Below are positions 24,701 through 39,700 of a stretch of 64,000 nucleotides of DNA, piece by piece; position 1 is the stretch's first letter, and each line of letters opens with the position of its first letter. The notes beneath the pieces were generated by a model. It saw only the letters and a list, made by a program, of their open reading frames with translations, was not told where the DNA came from and did not search any database. Where the stretch lies: positions 26,102,080 to 26,166,079 of the forward strand of contig NC_091929.1 of the NCBI RefSeq assembly GCF_041260155.1, in the 5' to 3' direction. This stretch comes from Ptychodera flava (Eukaryota > Hemichordata > Enteropneusta > Ptychoderidae). The position numbers and the translations under genes are program-made.

Positions 24701-27700
24701 CTGAAACTTGGCCAAGGAACTAACTTTTGTACTCTTTGTATCAAACAAATAACTGCCACTCGTTTCTTAAGAGGAAAATAAATGTAAGCAATTAAGTTAC
24801 CTTCTGAGGCACAGCATCACAAATGTGAAACTTGTCAGGAACGCTGCCAGGCCATTTGCTACAAGAATAATTCTGCCCAAAGCATATTCCGCAAATGGCT
24901 GTTTAGAGGAAACAAGGTTAGAGAGACATTAAAAATTTGAGGCAAGAAGAGGTGAAAACATCCATACTAGCGAAACCTTTTTTATTTCATTCTTAGCAAT
25001 ATATTAGTGTTACATAAAAAACAAACATAATTGACTTTTGAAGAGTGGGTAAATCTTACCGTTGGCATTTTGCCCATTGTTGTTATGATCGCTACACTTC
25101 CTAATTGATCACACTGACACTCTGTGAAATCAGTTGTTGCATTGTGGTTCACTTTGCGACAGTTGCCATAGTTCCATACACTGCGTTTAAAGAAAGGAAA
25201 GACTTACTTTCTTGTTTTTATTACTCAATATTTTTTTCAATATTTTTTATATCGTATGGGACAAATGTACAATTCCTTGCTAAATTGTGTTTAAAAACAT
25301 TTGAAATATTTTATGTGATCACAGACAAATACTGCAGATTGTGACATTCTAATTTTCCGAACGTTAAAATTTTGTCCTAAAGTCGACAAGATTTTGCGTT
25401 TTATCTTAATGTCTACATAAAAAACTGCATAGGACGAATAAAACTCACGCAGTTGGATTTCCGTGGATCATAGAAATGCATTTAGCATTGTAGCCAGCCT
25501 GAAATTAAAGACCAAATTTTACTCGGCGAACTTGATTAATGTTTCAAGACATATTTATTGACTATACGCTAGACAACAGAAGTTGCTAATGACAATATAT
25601 TTTCCATTCAATCTCACAAAACATCCATACACTGAGATATCTTGAAAAAAAGATGAAGCTTTACCTTTAAACATGGTAAGAAGATGTATAATTACTTATT
25701 TTTTTGCTACAATTGTTTCGCGCATTAGCCAAAATCATACAAACAAGAAAACATATTTGACTTCCTCCTCACATCTTCAAAAACGTTTGTTAGACAGTGT
25801 ACATGGTTGATGTACTGTAGCTAAAAATAGGTTTGGCTAGGTCCAGTTTTGTTAAAACTATTACAAAAGTTACCGATGCAAATTGTTGAGAATATTTACT
25901 TAATTCCGTGATGTTTGTTCAAATTAGTATAGACGTTCTGTATATAATCAAATCGGAATCTGCTCAAGTAATGATAAAATTTGCATAATGATATACATTT
26001 TTGGCCAGTACGTCTATCTTTTTTAAAAACACAAAGCAATACAACAGTCAAATAAAATCCAAAAGAGTTTTCTCGCTAATTACTCATCACATAACTTTCA
26101 AATTTACCATGAGGGCACCATAAAGTAACTGATTTTATTTTTAAAGGGAGGGAGATAATGAAATTCGCGCATGTCAATATCAGGGTTATTATTTAAATAT
26201 TTGTTAAGACGTTTTCTATAAGCATTTCTCAACCGCTTTCAAATTTATAATGTAGGTCCCTTTAGGTGACGCTTGTCTTAATGGTTGCATATGTCAATGG
26301 TAGGTATTATTGTATTATTAGGTTGAAACACCTTGTTCCTGGAAACCACTCGACTGATGACTTTCATGACTTTCAAATGCTGTTTGGTGGTACCCAGGGA
26401 AGACTTACGTAATTTGTTATGTAAACTGGTATTTGCACACGTTAAGTTAAGGTGCAGTGTTCCCATCTTTGGTTAAACAACTTTTTCTTTCAAAAGTATA
26501 TGTCAGATTTCCTTCAAATTGCATTAATTTGGATGCGCCATGTGCTAATGGCATTCGAATTTGATAAAATGTATATGGATTTGTAAAATGTAGATTTCAT
26601 GAACCATATATTCATTTTCTACCGAAATCTTCATCTCTGCAACTTTTTCCCTGAGAGTTTTCACATTTAATTACCACATTTCCTGATCTACTGAGAGCAT
26701 GCGTCATTAATTCTATTTTAATTCAGACTTCGTATGTAAGTATATCGCCAGAAAGGAATATCTATGAAGTCTGTATCAATGTGCACGGCGACGGGGAACT
26801 TGAAAACACAACACTGAGAAAATGTTTATCAACGTTAAAAGCAATACCAATTACATTTACCTGTTTGTGGTATAACGTGAAGGTCAGCTGTTCTCGAAGC
26901 TTTCTTGTGTGCTTGCCTTCCTCACTGTTGTAGACACTGACTGAAATCACTGGACTGTTAACTCTCTCAACCTTTTTCGTTGCAGTTATTGTACGCACCC
27001 ACTGTCTGTTCGTTCTAGAAATGAAATATCGTTAATCGTTGAAGAGAGTGTTTTTATTCCCGAGTATGAATACCATTACGGCGAAATATATTTCCGTGGT
27101 TATCATCTAAAATTTCAGTTCGTGCCAGATAAAAAGCTGTCCAGTACATGTACTGAACAATTACATTGATGGGACCCTAAAATATGTGGAAAGCACGCAA
27201 AACAGTCTCAATACGATTTTTATTAAACGTTAGAGAAATCAACCTACCCCTTTTGAGCGCCAGGCGGTAGTATGTTAGCCGGGTTCTTGTAAGTAAAAAC
27301 AATCACCGTTATACGATCTGTTGGAAATTTAAAAGAGAATTATTTATTTCTGACCTTAGGAACTTTACCGATAGCTAATTGGGCAGCATTGCATTGCTAA
27401 TTTGAATTAACCTGGATGTGGCCAATCCTATCGACCTCTACATCAAATATGCATGCTTTCTAACAAGCGCTTTTAAAGATGAGCAATTTGAACTATTTTT
27501 TCTTGTTTGTATGATTTCCGCACTCATATGAAAAATTATTGGCAGAAAAATGCTTTCTTCATACCATATTTCAAGGTAAAATGTTCACAGCTTTTACAAG
27601 ATATCTCAGTAGCGATATTTTGTGAGATTTGGATTATGATCAATGTATATGTCCTACAACATAGACCAGGTTAACATACGATATTCAAACACTCTAAACT

Positions 27701-30700
27701 GAAATACCTGAATTTTGAAGTATAACGTTCTCTCCGGGTATGACAACTTTACTTCCTCCCTCGTCAACTTTAAACCAAACACTTTCTTGTGATCTCTTGT
27801 GTCTTGCAAACTTCACTTTGCTCGGAAACTCCAGATCGTCGGCATGGGACCTCACTTGTTTTGTTTCAAACCCTTGTAATATCACAAGATAGAATGTCGT
27901 TCTTGTTCATGACAGAATTGTATTTGTATGCTTTCCTATAATATATATTTAGTTAACTTTATTCCTTAATCCTTAACAGGGCATTAGGTAGATGCTACCG
28001 ACACTGTGTCATTACAGGATATCCTTCATCATCGCAAGAAATGTGTCGATTTTGGATGCCCTAATAAATGGAAACGCATCCCTTGTAAGGCAATAAACCA
28101 TACCCAGCGACTGTATACCACGAGCTTTTGACAAGTGCACGACATAATAGCTCGTGCATATATGAACTGGTCAAAACCGAGTGGTGTACCGTCGGTGGGT
28201 GTGGTTTATGGCTATTATATCACAACTATATATTGAAATTCTTGTGCGAAAATTCAAAAAGGGTTGTCTCTTGTTGAAAGTTCGCGCGTGTACCAACCGT
28301 GCTATATCGTGAATGTAGCTCTGTCATTTTCACGTCTTGACCAATCAGATCGCTGTATTTGCGTTATCAATATATTGGACATGTATAATATAATTTGACA
28401 CATTTCACTGACACCAACAGTATTACCACTGAACTGAAAGATTTTAATACCTATATTCTTGCTGTAAAGCCTGACTTCGGTGTCGACCTGTCGGACGTAA
28501 CAATGTACAGTCTCTCCGAATTTGTTCAGCGTGTCAAACAAAGCTATGGCACCTAAATGGACGCCCCGGGTCTGAAAGTGAAATGAAAACAAGTTAGATT
28601 ATGTGCTTTGCTCGGTGAGGGTTAGAAACCTTTGGCACTTTTAGAGAAGCAATGCAAAACATTTACATCGCAAAAATCAGAATTGTTTATAATAACCTTG
28701 GGACTTGTATCTCTCTTTGTTTACAAGACGTAGTTTTTTATAACATTGTCTGTCCACAAAACTTAGTAAACATGAAAAAAGTTTTGGATATATGGTGGCG
28801 GTATTGATAGATTGTGATCACAAACGTCAGTACATGTGCTGTACACAATCGTACACTTTAATCCTACCAACGAATCGAGGATTCAGTTTTTAAATTTATA
28901 ATAAAATTTGTAAAAACGAAAGTGCTACATTATAGAAAATACCTAAGTATAATAGTGCATTTAGGCCTGAGAATTAATTTGATGTAAGAATTGCGATAAT
29001 ATTTACTCAGCCATTTATTCAGCTGAAAACTTGTGCATGGTTTCTTACTTCATGAATCTGGATCCAGCTTGGTTCCGTGTCTGCATCTAATAGAGCACTC
29101 ACGAATCTTACAATCGACTGAAATAAAACACATAACATTAAAGGTCAAATGGTAAGAACAAATAACTTGTTTTCGATAGCAAACACCTACTAACAGTATA
29201 TTACGCCGTACGTCTTAACATCAACAGGAATTGCACAAAACATTATGAAATATATCCATAAAAGAAAGAAATCCAAATCCCACGCCATTCATATATTTCT
29301 ATCTATTTATCTATCTATCTAGAAAATTTGTATAGCGCCAAATATCCAAAGTTAAACAATGCTCAGTGGCGCTTAGAGTAACAATGAAAATGCTCTCTGG
29401 AAGATGTAAGTTTTTAAGTGTCTTTTGAAAATGTTGACATTGGGAGAGGTTTTTATATCTAGAGGTAAAGAGTTACAAAGAACAGGAGCTGCTGCAGAGC
29501 AGGAGCGACGTCCTTAGATAGTCAGAATCCGCCTGCATGTGTGCAGAAGACATTTATCAGATGAGCGAAGAACACGTGATGTGGCCAAAGGTGTTATCAA
29601 ATTCCTGAGATATTGTTGAGCTTGTCCATTCAGGGCTTTGTACGTAATCAGCAAAAGTTTGTATACAATGCGAAGTGTTAACTGACAATGAATATAACGG
29701 TAGTAACTCGCACATTAGAAGCTCCTACAAGCGGATTGCTGATACGCTTGCCTCAATTCTTCATTATTGTTTAACTCTTTACAAAGACACCCCTTGCTTA
29801 CGGCAATCACAGTTCCCACCTTCAACATTTGATGTCTTTAATCAAAATATGCGAGCGAAAACTTCCTTCCATACCGTAACCATTTGAAAAAATTTAGTTG
29901 CAGGTGATATCCCCTTGGTCAAACTAAATCAAATACTTTTGGTAAAAATTCTTACTCTCTTATCATAGGCAAATGTCTCATACTTAATTACGCTACATGG
30001 ACAGTTAGCGTGGCAGTAGTGGGTGGTAATTTTTTACTTCAAAATGGTGCCCTCTATAGAATAATTTAGAAGCAGGTCAGTTTCTCATTTCTGCCACTAA
30101 TCATAGGTTATCATTTCATTTTTGTAAGGGAAAACCTATGATCGACCATATCAACATGTACGAGCACTTTAAACTTAAGTTAAATGTACACTACTAAAAT
30201 ATGGCCTCTGTGAACTTCCTGCCTTAGCCGGATTCTCATATAAAATTGTGTTGTTACATGAACCAAGTTTGTATGTATATGCGATGAGTAAAAAGTGAAT
30301 ATAATATACAAATTAACACATTCAAACATTTCTATTTTGTTTCTTGCGAATATGTAAGCAAAGCAAACACTAGTCCAGAGCGAGGCAGCGCATATTTCAT
30401 CTTCAATTGTTAGGACAAATTAACTGCTAAGAAGAATATATAATACTTTTCCAGATTACACTTTTAATGGAATTGAGAAAAAGAGTCTTGGTAGGGCTAA
30501 TGTATTACCTGCAGATAAATCGTTTTGTGGTCTTCACTACCAGGTGAGGAAAGTGGATCATTATCAAGAATCTCAGATATCACGTATTTAGCCAGCAACA
30601 GGTTACCTGCATAGGCCTTATCCATAGACAGAGTGATGTTGGTGACCAATCCTGCTGTTCTGTATGCCACGCTGAGGTCAGGGACCTGAAATATTCAAAT

Positions 30701-33700
30701 GATCCCCTTGTTAATTTTATACTCTGGGTTGATAGCTCTGCTGGTGGACAGAATTGTCCCGAGAATGTCTTAATCGATGTATTCATTGCTCTGATAAAGT
30801 TTGTGTGCGATGTTTGATAGCGAGTATGTGAGTGCGAGTATTTCACGAACTCCATAGCGTGTGTAGGGGTCGCAGTCAGAATAATTTTAAAAACTCAGGT
30901 CGTTTATTGAACCACTCTTTTTTAGGATGGGGTTTTTGTCGAGCGGTTGGACAATACTTTTTGGTTAGGTGACTGGTTTTCATGCGTTGTGAGTTCGAAT
31001 TCTATTGAAAATCTACAATAAGCGCGATTGGAACAAAGTTGGAATATTTGGCTCTTTAGGTTGTTCAAATTTGTCAAAACTGATAGGTGCCATATAATTG
31101 AAAGTAAAGACATTACAAATTACTACTCATAAAAACAAGTGAATTGCCAAAAAGGAAAATTTGATGAGCTTACATATGCTGATGAAACCAAGTAATATAA
31201 TATCCAATTATCCAAAATTAGTTCCAATCGTGTTATAACTTAATCGTCACTGACAATTTTTCATGGCTTACAACGACTATCAATTATTTATACACATTCG
31301 CCGACTTTACATGAGGGAAATTATATTTTTAGCTAAGAAGATATTTATTACATTATTATTCAAATGCACAATGACACATCTCATATTTCATTGCAGCAAT
31401 AAATGTCCGAGTTAGCTTCATAAAGCTCGACGCTGCATCTTTACCATAGTCATACAAGTAGCCGGTTTCTGTTCTTTTGTCACCAATTTTCTTTGTACAT
31501 GAAGAGCATGAATATCATGACTTTAGAGTAATGTCACATGCTAACGAAGTGGACTTGAATTTGAAGCTCAACGCAGCTATCCCCTTAGCCTCTTATCCAA
31601 CAAGTAAAAAATAAATAGGAAGTTCAGATACTCGCCATTAAAAAATCATTTTTATCGAATATTCAATGTCTTGCATGAGGGAAAATCGTTGCAACAAATT
31701 GAAACCTGACCTGTTCGATCATATGTAGAATTTCTTCAGATTTACATTCAGTTGTGTAGGGTTCCCACCATTCACCTCTTTCGTCGCAGAATCTCATCAT
31801 TTTCCCTACGACGATGTTGTAATTAAATAAATGGAAGAACTTATTGTAATTTATTAGACAGACAGATACCCAGTGTATAAAGATGATAGACAGATATATA
31901 ACCTGGTATAGAGACGATAGGATGATAGATAACTTGGTCACATGGGCGGATGGATCTATGTAAAAGTATTAATCGAAGGATAAGGGAAGCAAAGATAGAC
32001 AGAGAAACATATATTAGCAAGCTGAAACGTTAATAGGACAAAGATACAGGCATATATGTATATGAAACAAATATGAAAATCGTCTAATCATTTAATATTC
32101 GGAACAGTTCCAAGTTAACCAACGGATATGTTTTATTTGTTTACCGAGTGTCCCACGTTTTGCCAAATGAAGCTTACGAATACTCGGTGGCATGGATAAA
32201 ACGCATTACCTGCGTAGCCATTCGGACAATCCACCCAGTCTGAAGTGCAGTTTGCCGGTACGGTTTCCCAGTGAGTGTTTGTTTGCGTGTCTGATCCAGC
32301 CGGGCACGTTTTAGATGTCTTGATGGCTACGAAATGAAAACACTTGACGTTATTATTGCATGATTATTATTGAATGATTAATATTGGGATGGGTTTACCA
32401 ATTAAAAGAACATATATATTGACCTGTAAGCCGAAGGTAATCGTCATTTGTCATAAGTATTAATGTATACGTGATCAGTTGCACGACTACAAGCTAAACG
32501 GCGATGATACCGAAAGTAGTTCTTCGTCATATAAAAAGATGAAACAGATACAAGTGCAAATACCCGTCTGTCAATTACGTTTTCAGTCATTAAGCTTAAA
32601 ATGAATATATCATGGATTCTTATATGATAACATTAGCCAGAATTTGCTTTATACTATTAAGTGACTTTAATCTGTACACCACACTAACCTCATCCATAAA
32701 TAAATCTGTAATTAATTAATCATTCAACCAACCAACCAATCAATTAATCAATCTTTTGCGACCAATCAATCTATTGCATTTAAACTGCTTTCTGGTCAAT
32801 CAGTTGTTGTAAGTTTTCACCAAAAAGCATAACTTCTTTATTTCCGCTGAAATTTTATTCAATGTTGTCAAACCTACCATCAATATTGCATTGTTTCTCC
32901 ATCAGGAACAAGGGCACACATAATTTGATTCCGAGTGAAATGAATCCTTGTTGGCATACACATCTATAGCTACCAATGTTGTCAATGCATTCTTGATTCG
33001 TCAGTGGGGGAGAACAAATGCTTTTGTCCTCTTTGCATTCATTTATATCTGTAAGACAGGGTCAAGCATCTAACAGTAACAGGGCAGACACGCAGTATAA
33101 AAAAAATAGATTAGACTTTTGTGGAGAAAGCTTGATGCAATCTGAAAATTCCTCAAAGAAAATGAATGAGTCCTCGTATTATTGATTACATATTACTATC
33201 GTCGCTTCATGGACATATTGCTTGCAATATGTGCTCTGAGCTGTTACGTGTAATTAAATCTTGTTTGGTCGAGCAGATATTAATATTCATGAGACATGCG
33301 TATAAGGGACGGAACTCTAAAAAGCCGGATGTTCCATTACAAGCTAGATTGAGAGCTACGATCTTTAAACCCCCACCTTGTTACCCACCTACGCCTAACA
33401 GGTACTAAGTTTGATGCCCTTTTTCCATGTACAGAGAGACAAATCTTAAGGGGCCGTCGACCACTTCACGCCCATATCAGACAAATACCAATGCGCAAGT
33501 CGGTCATAATTTCCCTCGCAAATGATATTTGTATATTAACAATCGAGTTCTCATTACATGTATAAAACCTAGTTTTAGTGAGCGCAGATCTTGTTGGAAG
33601 ATAATTTGATCGGAAGAATTCAGGAATTTTATGTTTTATTAGTACAACAGGCACAGCAGACCGTGAAAGCCTGATGCAATTATATTATTAGTTATTATGT

Positions 33701-36700
33701 GTGTTAGTTATTTTAACAACAGAGAAATACATTTATGACCTCATGAAATCTTACCGATAACAAGGGTGTTTTCGGACAAGATTGCGAATGATCTGATTAT
33801 GCGATGCCCACCGCTTTATTCAGACACTGATGTTAAAGAAAGCTTTCTATCCATTGAAAAAGATACAACAATTTATTGACAATCTCCGGCTCTTTGAGTT
33901 TGCCGTATTGTTAGTGTATTGTACTTTGCATTTGTTAGTATTTGTGATAAGATTTTTTAAATTCATCATAAAATATGATTTTTTTCTGAAACTGTATGTC
34001 AACTGCTAACAAGTAATAATGAAGACCACTTCAATAACGAACAGGAGGTTATTACTCACTTGTGTACCGTGGGAAACCACTAGACCAGATTCCATCACTG
34101 CATGTCAATACAGGGTTACTCAAATTTGACCGTAATCCCGCACGGCCTACTGCTATCAGCGAGCTCTCGGAGTTTATACTGATAATATGTTTGCCAATAC
34201 GTTTCGTACACACTGTTGATAAAATGGTCAAAGCAAACTTAACTAGTTTGTAACCCATATATTACAGTGAATTCAAAAATAGCTTGGAATTACAGAGTGC
34301 TTGGATGATAAGAAAATGTTTCTGGCAATAGAAAATGACGTCACATGCATTCATTACAAACGTTCTCCTTCGAACAACAAGGTATCATATCTTATGAATG
34401 CTAAGCAAGTCTTGAAATGACAAAATCTCACGTAGACGTTCTGGTATATTGCCAGATTTGCATGTGTTAACAATTCTATTAAAAATGGAATGAACTCTTC
34501 AATGTAAAATACGCGCAAAACTCTACATAATATTCTTTCAATGTTATTCTGTGCATCAGACTGTGATGTAAGTTAAGTTATATAAAAGAGAAACCGGTAA
34601 AATGAAATGCCATCGTTGAACTTACTCCCACCTCTGGCTGGTGATCGTCCCAGTGTCGGTGACGGAGTTTCTTGTGTAGTTGCTTCGCTGCTTGGAAATT
34701 TCGTTGTAATAATTTCCACTGTCGTAGACGAAAAATCTTGTGTAGTTGCCTTGTTAGTAGTAGATTCGACTGTTGATGAAGTTGCAGTAAAATCAAAATA
34801 AATCATTAAGAGTAACAATGTGGAAAAAATGATGAGAAACATTCTGAAGACGTAAAAAATATAAATCGATAAAATGTCGATTAAATGTCGCGTTTAGTGC
34901 TACCTATAAAGGTAATGAATCTCCTGTGTGATATTTACTAAGTTAAAACCGTAGAGCAAGAAAGGTTTTTTCATCATAGCAAATGTGTTAAAATTTGTTA
35001 CGTTCTCATTAGTTTTATAATTGTGAACATCGTTGATATAAAAATGATATTTTTGTCACGATTTCATACTTATATAAGAATTCTACTGCACTGGAAGCCT
35101 TAATGATATTCAGAATTCATGCCGATTTTGCGCGGTTGGCGTTATAACACTCGGAAATACAGTTGTAACACAGTCCCTACATACAGAAGTGACTGTGCAC
35201 TTGACATTGATTATTGGTGACTTTTCCTCGTCGATCTTTCTTCTTGAATGTATTATGTAATGTAATAATTTCCAGTGAATTGAATCCGTTGACGTTTGAT
35301 GATCTTTCTCAGTTGAGCTTATTTGTTTATTTCCTGAACACATATACAGTGGTTAGGGGAGTTTAAAGAGGAGGTGTTGGGCTTGTTTAAAAAGGAGCGA
35401 TATGGTGGCGACGGTCTTTATGCAAAATGCCAGCGATCTAGCAACAAGGGGACAGGGCTCCTGGAATTCTAGCTTTTGACTTTGTTTCTATGAGAACGTC
35501 ACAAAACATGTTATCGTCATCATAAATACATCAACGCTCGATTACAGCGTTAGTTGTGGAATGGAATCGCTTTGGAAAAGCAACAACAAAGCATCATAAC
35601 TTATGAATGCTAAGCAAGTCTTCAAATGACAGAAATCACGCTAGACATTATGGTATATAGTCAGATTTGCATGTTTTAACTATTAAAATGGCATGAATTC
35701 TTTAATACAAATTAAACGCCAAACTCTAAATAATGTTGTTTCAATGTGATTCTCTGTTCCAATCTGCGATATAAAAGGAAAACCGGTAAAATGAAATGCC
35801 ATCGTTGAACTTACTCTCATCTCTGGTTGGTGATGGTCTCAATGTCGGTGACGGAGTTTCTTCTGTAGTTGCTTCGCTGCTAGGAAATTTCGTTGTAATA
35901 ATTTCCACTGTCGTAGTCGAGATTTCTTGTGTTGTTGCCTTGTTAGTAGTAGATTCGACTGTTGATGAAGTTACAGTTAAAAATCGTTCAGATCATTAAG
36001 GGTAACAATGAGGATAAAAATGTCGAGAACCATTCTTATGACGTAATGAAGATAAATCCATAGATATTTAATGTCGCGATTGAGGTTACTCATAAAGGTA
36101 ATTAATCTTCTAAGCCAAATTAACTATGTTAAAACCATGGAGCCAGAAAGATTCATTTGTCATAACAAATGTGTAAAAATTTGCTATGTTCTCATTACGT
36201 TTATAATTGTGAACATCGTTGATATGAAATAATATTTCTGTCACGATTTCATACTTATAAGAATTCGACTGTACTGGAATCCTGAATGCTATTCACAATT
36301 CATGCCGAATTCTCACGGTTGCCGTTATGACACTCGGAAATACGGTTGTAACACAGTCCCTCCATACAGGATGGACTGTGCACTTCACAATGATTACTGG
36401 TGATTTTTCCTCGTCGATCTTTCTTCTTTAATGTAATTATTTCCGGTGAATTCAATTTGTCGACGGTTGATTATTTTTCTTAGTCGAGCTTATTTTTTTA
36501 TTTCCTGAACATGTATACGGTGGTTACGGAGGTCTTAAAGAGGAGGGTGGTTGGCTAGTTTCGAAACGATCAACATGGTGACGACGTTCACTCTGCAAGG
36601 TGCCATCGACCGAGCAGTAAGGGGATTGGGCTCCGGAAATTCTAGCTTTTTGACCTTGTTACTATAAACACGTCACAAAAACCAATGTTGTCTTCATCGT

Positions 36701-39700
36701 AAATACGCCAACACTCAATCACAGCGTTAATTTTGGAATCTCCCCACTTTACGCCTACTTTTCCTCGATTCTGTTGGAAAAGTTGGACGAGAAACAATCG
36801 CTCGTGCATTGAAAATTGTTGGGCTAGAGAATCAAATGGTCGTGTAAACCACAGTCTGAATCTTCAGGTGTGTATTTTAATCCTATTCTCTGCTGATTCT
36901 GTTAACAGATCCAAATATAGCGGGCTACCTTTCCGATAAGGCTTAGCAGTCGACTACAGTAGAAGCCGTTACGTCCATGCTATGACGAAATGATACAGTG
37001 CCACACAAAAACAATTGGTATAAAAATAATATTCAGTGTATTTTTTACGCCGCATAAAGTTATGTTCTTTAAAGGCTATTCAGTGTCATGATCAAATTCA
37101 TGCGAATTTATGAGAATCACATCCTTTCAGTGGAAACAATTATCAGTTTTGGAGGTATAGATTACGGTTGAGAATCTAAAAGTTACGTTTTGCTTTTTCG
37201 TGTTTCAATAATGTTCCTGTCGTAGGCACTGGATCATTATTGAGCTCTTACCTTTAAACATTACTTTAGATAAGATGATATAGACTTTCGGTCTGAAAAA
37301 CTAAGCTGAGTGCAATGCCGATCATATGAACACAGTGACCGTCATAAAAAACAGAATTAATGGTCATGACCATTAATTCATTTTCGCGATGGTTTCAATT
37401 ATCATGTCTAAATCCAGGGTCGAATATATACATGGTCAACCATTTATTCAGTATCTTTCAACATGTCAAACAATGTGAATAGTATTTTGTATCCAACCAA
37501 ATTCATGAAAAATCGCCGACTTGTCCCTTTAAGGGCTTTCCAGGACTTCGCTCGATTCCAGATTCTCGATAATGAGCGCTCAGTGTGCAGTGTACGATTT
37601 CTTTCACGTACACTAAATGGTCGGAATAAATTTGTGTAGACAGCGATAAAGCGAATGTAACACTGAAATGCCCGTGTTTGATTAGTCGGAGTTGACACTA
37701 ATTTGAAAACCAGTGATCGTGGACCGCCGCTTTAATGCTTAACACTCACTGTCTTGCGGGCGTCAGGACAATTTGACCTGTCCGAGAGGCATGTATAGGA
37801 GACATTCAAATACTTTACTGTCCCAACGCAAGGGTCCTCAAAGATGCTATTCTTGACGCTAACACTGCAGGACGTTGTTCCGTCGCATTTCTCTGATACT
37901 ATACAGTGACTGCTGGCTCCTATACAGTCAGTTTTGGCGTAAAACTTCTCTGCGCTTTTCTCGGGTTTACGACAGACATCTCTCTGTGTCCGTCCATAGT
38001 TTGCCGATAAAACCTGAATCGACCCAGATGCACATGCTAGGTTTGCCTCTTCATCCTCACATTCATATAGAGATGTCACTGCGAAGGTCGCAGGATTTAT
38101 CAAGATATAAGTGTCATTTCCAATATATGTCTTGCCCAAGAGTCCAAGGAGTGAAAATGTGCTAATTCATGTCATTCCTGAAAATTATAAACTTTGGCAG
38201 GTATACACTTTACGCGCACGGAATCGGAAGTTTACATTTATTTATTTGTGAATTTATATTTTGTTATACCACCGTGCCACGTGCCTCAACAATTTCAGAA
38301 ACTTTCCTTGGTTCAGTGAGGCCACGTGACGACTATAATGTAATCAACAAACCACACCAAGTGACGGGTTTACCACGTGATCTTCACCAGTAAATGACAT
38401 GTATGAACTTGCCATAGCACACATATTGAATAAAATGGTCAAAACATGTCTTGTATAACTATAAGTGAGAGGGGTTCATTGGTATTACTCTGTAACAGAA
38501 TACTGAAATTCTGTCATGAAACATAATACATAAGGGATTTGGAGCTCACGTTCGTTCTGTGACAATTAGGATAATATTGAAATGTTTCTATGTCTTGACC
38601 GATGAGATCGCCGTATTTTGATCATCAATATACAGGTACGACATAATACTCAAGATATTTGGACACATGAACGCGTGTAATGATAAAATATATCACTAAT
38701 GTATGAAAAATACCAAACAATGAATCAACTGGGATTCATTTAAACTTCTACAACTTAAAGCTGGCTTTAAATAAATCAGTACCGGACTTTTACATTTCAC
38801 CACCAAACGAGCAGTAGACGACAAATACGCGCATGTCAGCCCTCTAATGAACACAGTGTACCTATACTGATAGCACTTTCACGGTTTTAGGCAGAAAATT
38901 ATATCATGTGATTTCTGAGTGAGTGATCGACTTGTTATTGGTAAATAAGACAAAGAATAAGTCAATGAATCTGAGTAATAGAATCTCACACCCCCAAGGA
39001 CCTTGAATCATATTTCTCACTTAAGTTGGGGATATGTGCGAGTGTGAGACAAAGTATCCCCGACGAGCGAGAGAAATCTGATCCTAGATCCTTGATATGA
39101 GAGGAAACATTAAATGTTTAGTTGTATTAGCGACTATATACTACTTCGTGGCCATCTGGCCTTCCATGTCACTAACGCAAACTCCATAGCCAGTTCCACT
39201 GCCGATACTTCAACTTATCCATAACGGACGAGATGTCGGACTAAAACTAAGATTGGCTAGATCTGTCAAGTGGCCTCTTCACCATCTTCACCATTTATTT
39301 GGAAAATTCGGCCGTTTTGTGAGTCTGTCACCAACGATGTACAACGTTATAATCGTGACGCAGCTGTCGTCTGCTCCCTTATTGTGACCTGCTTACTTTG
39401 TAGTTCCGGTCCCTGTGTTATTCATCATGCAATTGGATAATATTTTGCGCGTGGAGCGAAAGACTGTTTATCATCCAATCAGAGCTCGTGTAATATATAC
39501 TGCAGAGTGTGAGACGATCTCTGAGAGTGTGGGAATAATAGAATCTCACACCCCCAAGGACCTGGGATCAGATTTCTCACACGAGTTGGGGATATTTTGT
39601 CTCACACGAGCCGCAGGCGAGTGTGAGACAAAATATCCCCAAAGAGTGTGAGAAATCTGATCCCAGGTCCTTGGTGTGTGAGATTCTTTTTCTCACATGA

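Larger units (their letters stand above)
22000..24780. other. TM1-TM2 intron
   Basis: No further exon is seen. It contains an unassigned open frame (22521-22934, plus strand), a small MITE at 23383-23601 and a decayed LINE tail near 23165-23290. Confidence 0.5.
34380..36740. repeat. Tandem duplication of about 1.2 kb carrying the linker exon
   Basis: Two direct units, offset by about 1,209 bp (for example ATGAATGCTAAGCAAGTCTT at 34394 and 35603), each carry one 144-bp Thr/Ser exon and the same downstream intron sequence. Confidence 0.88.
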
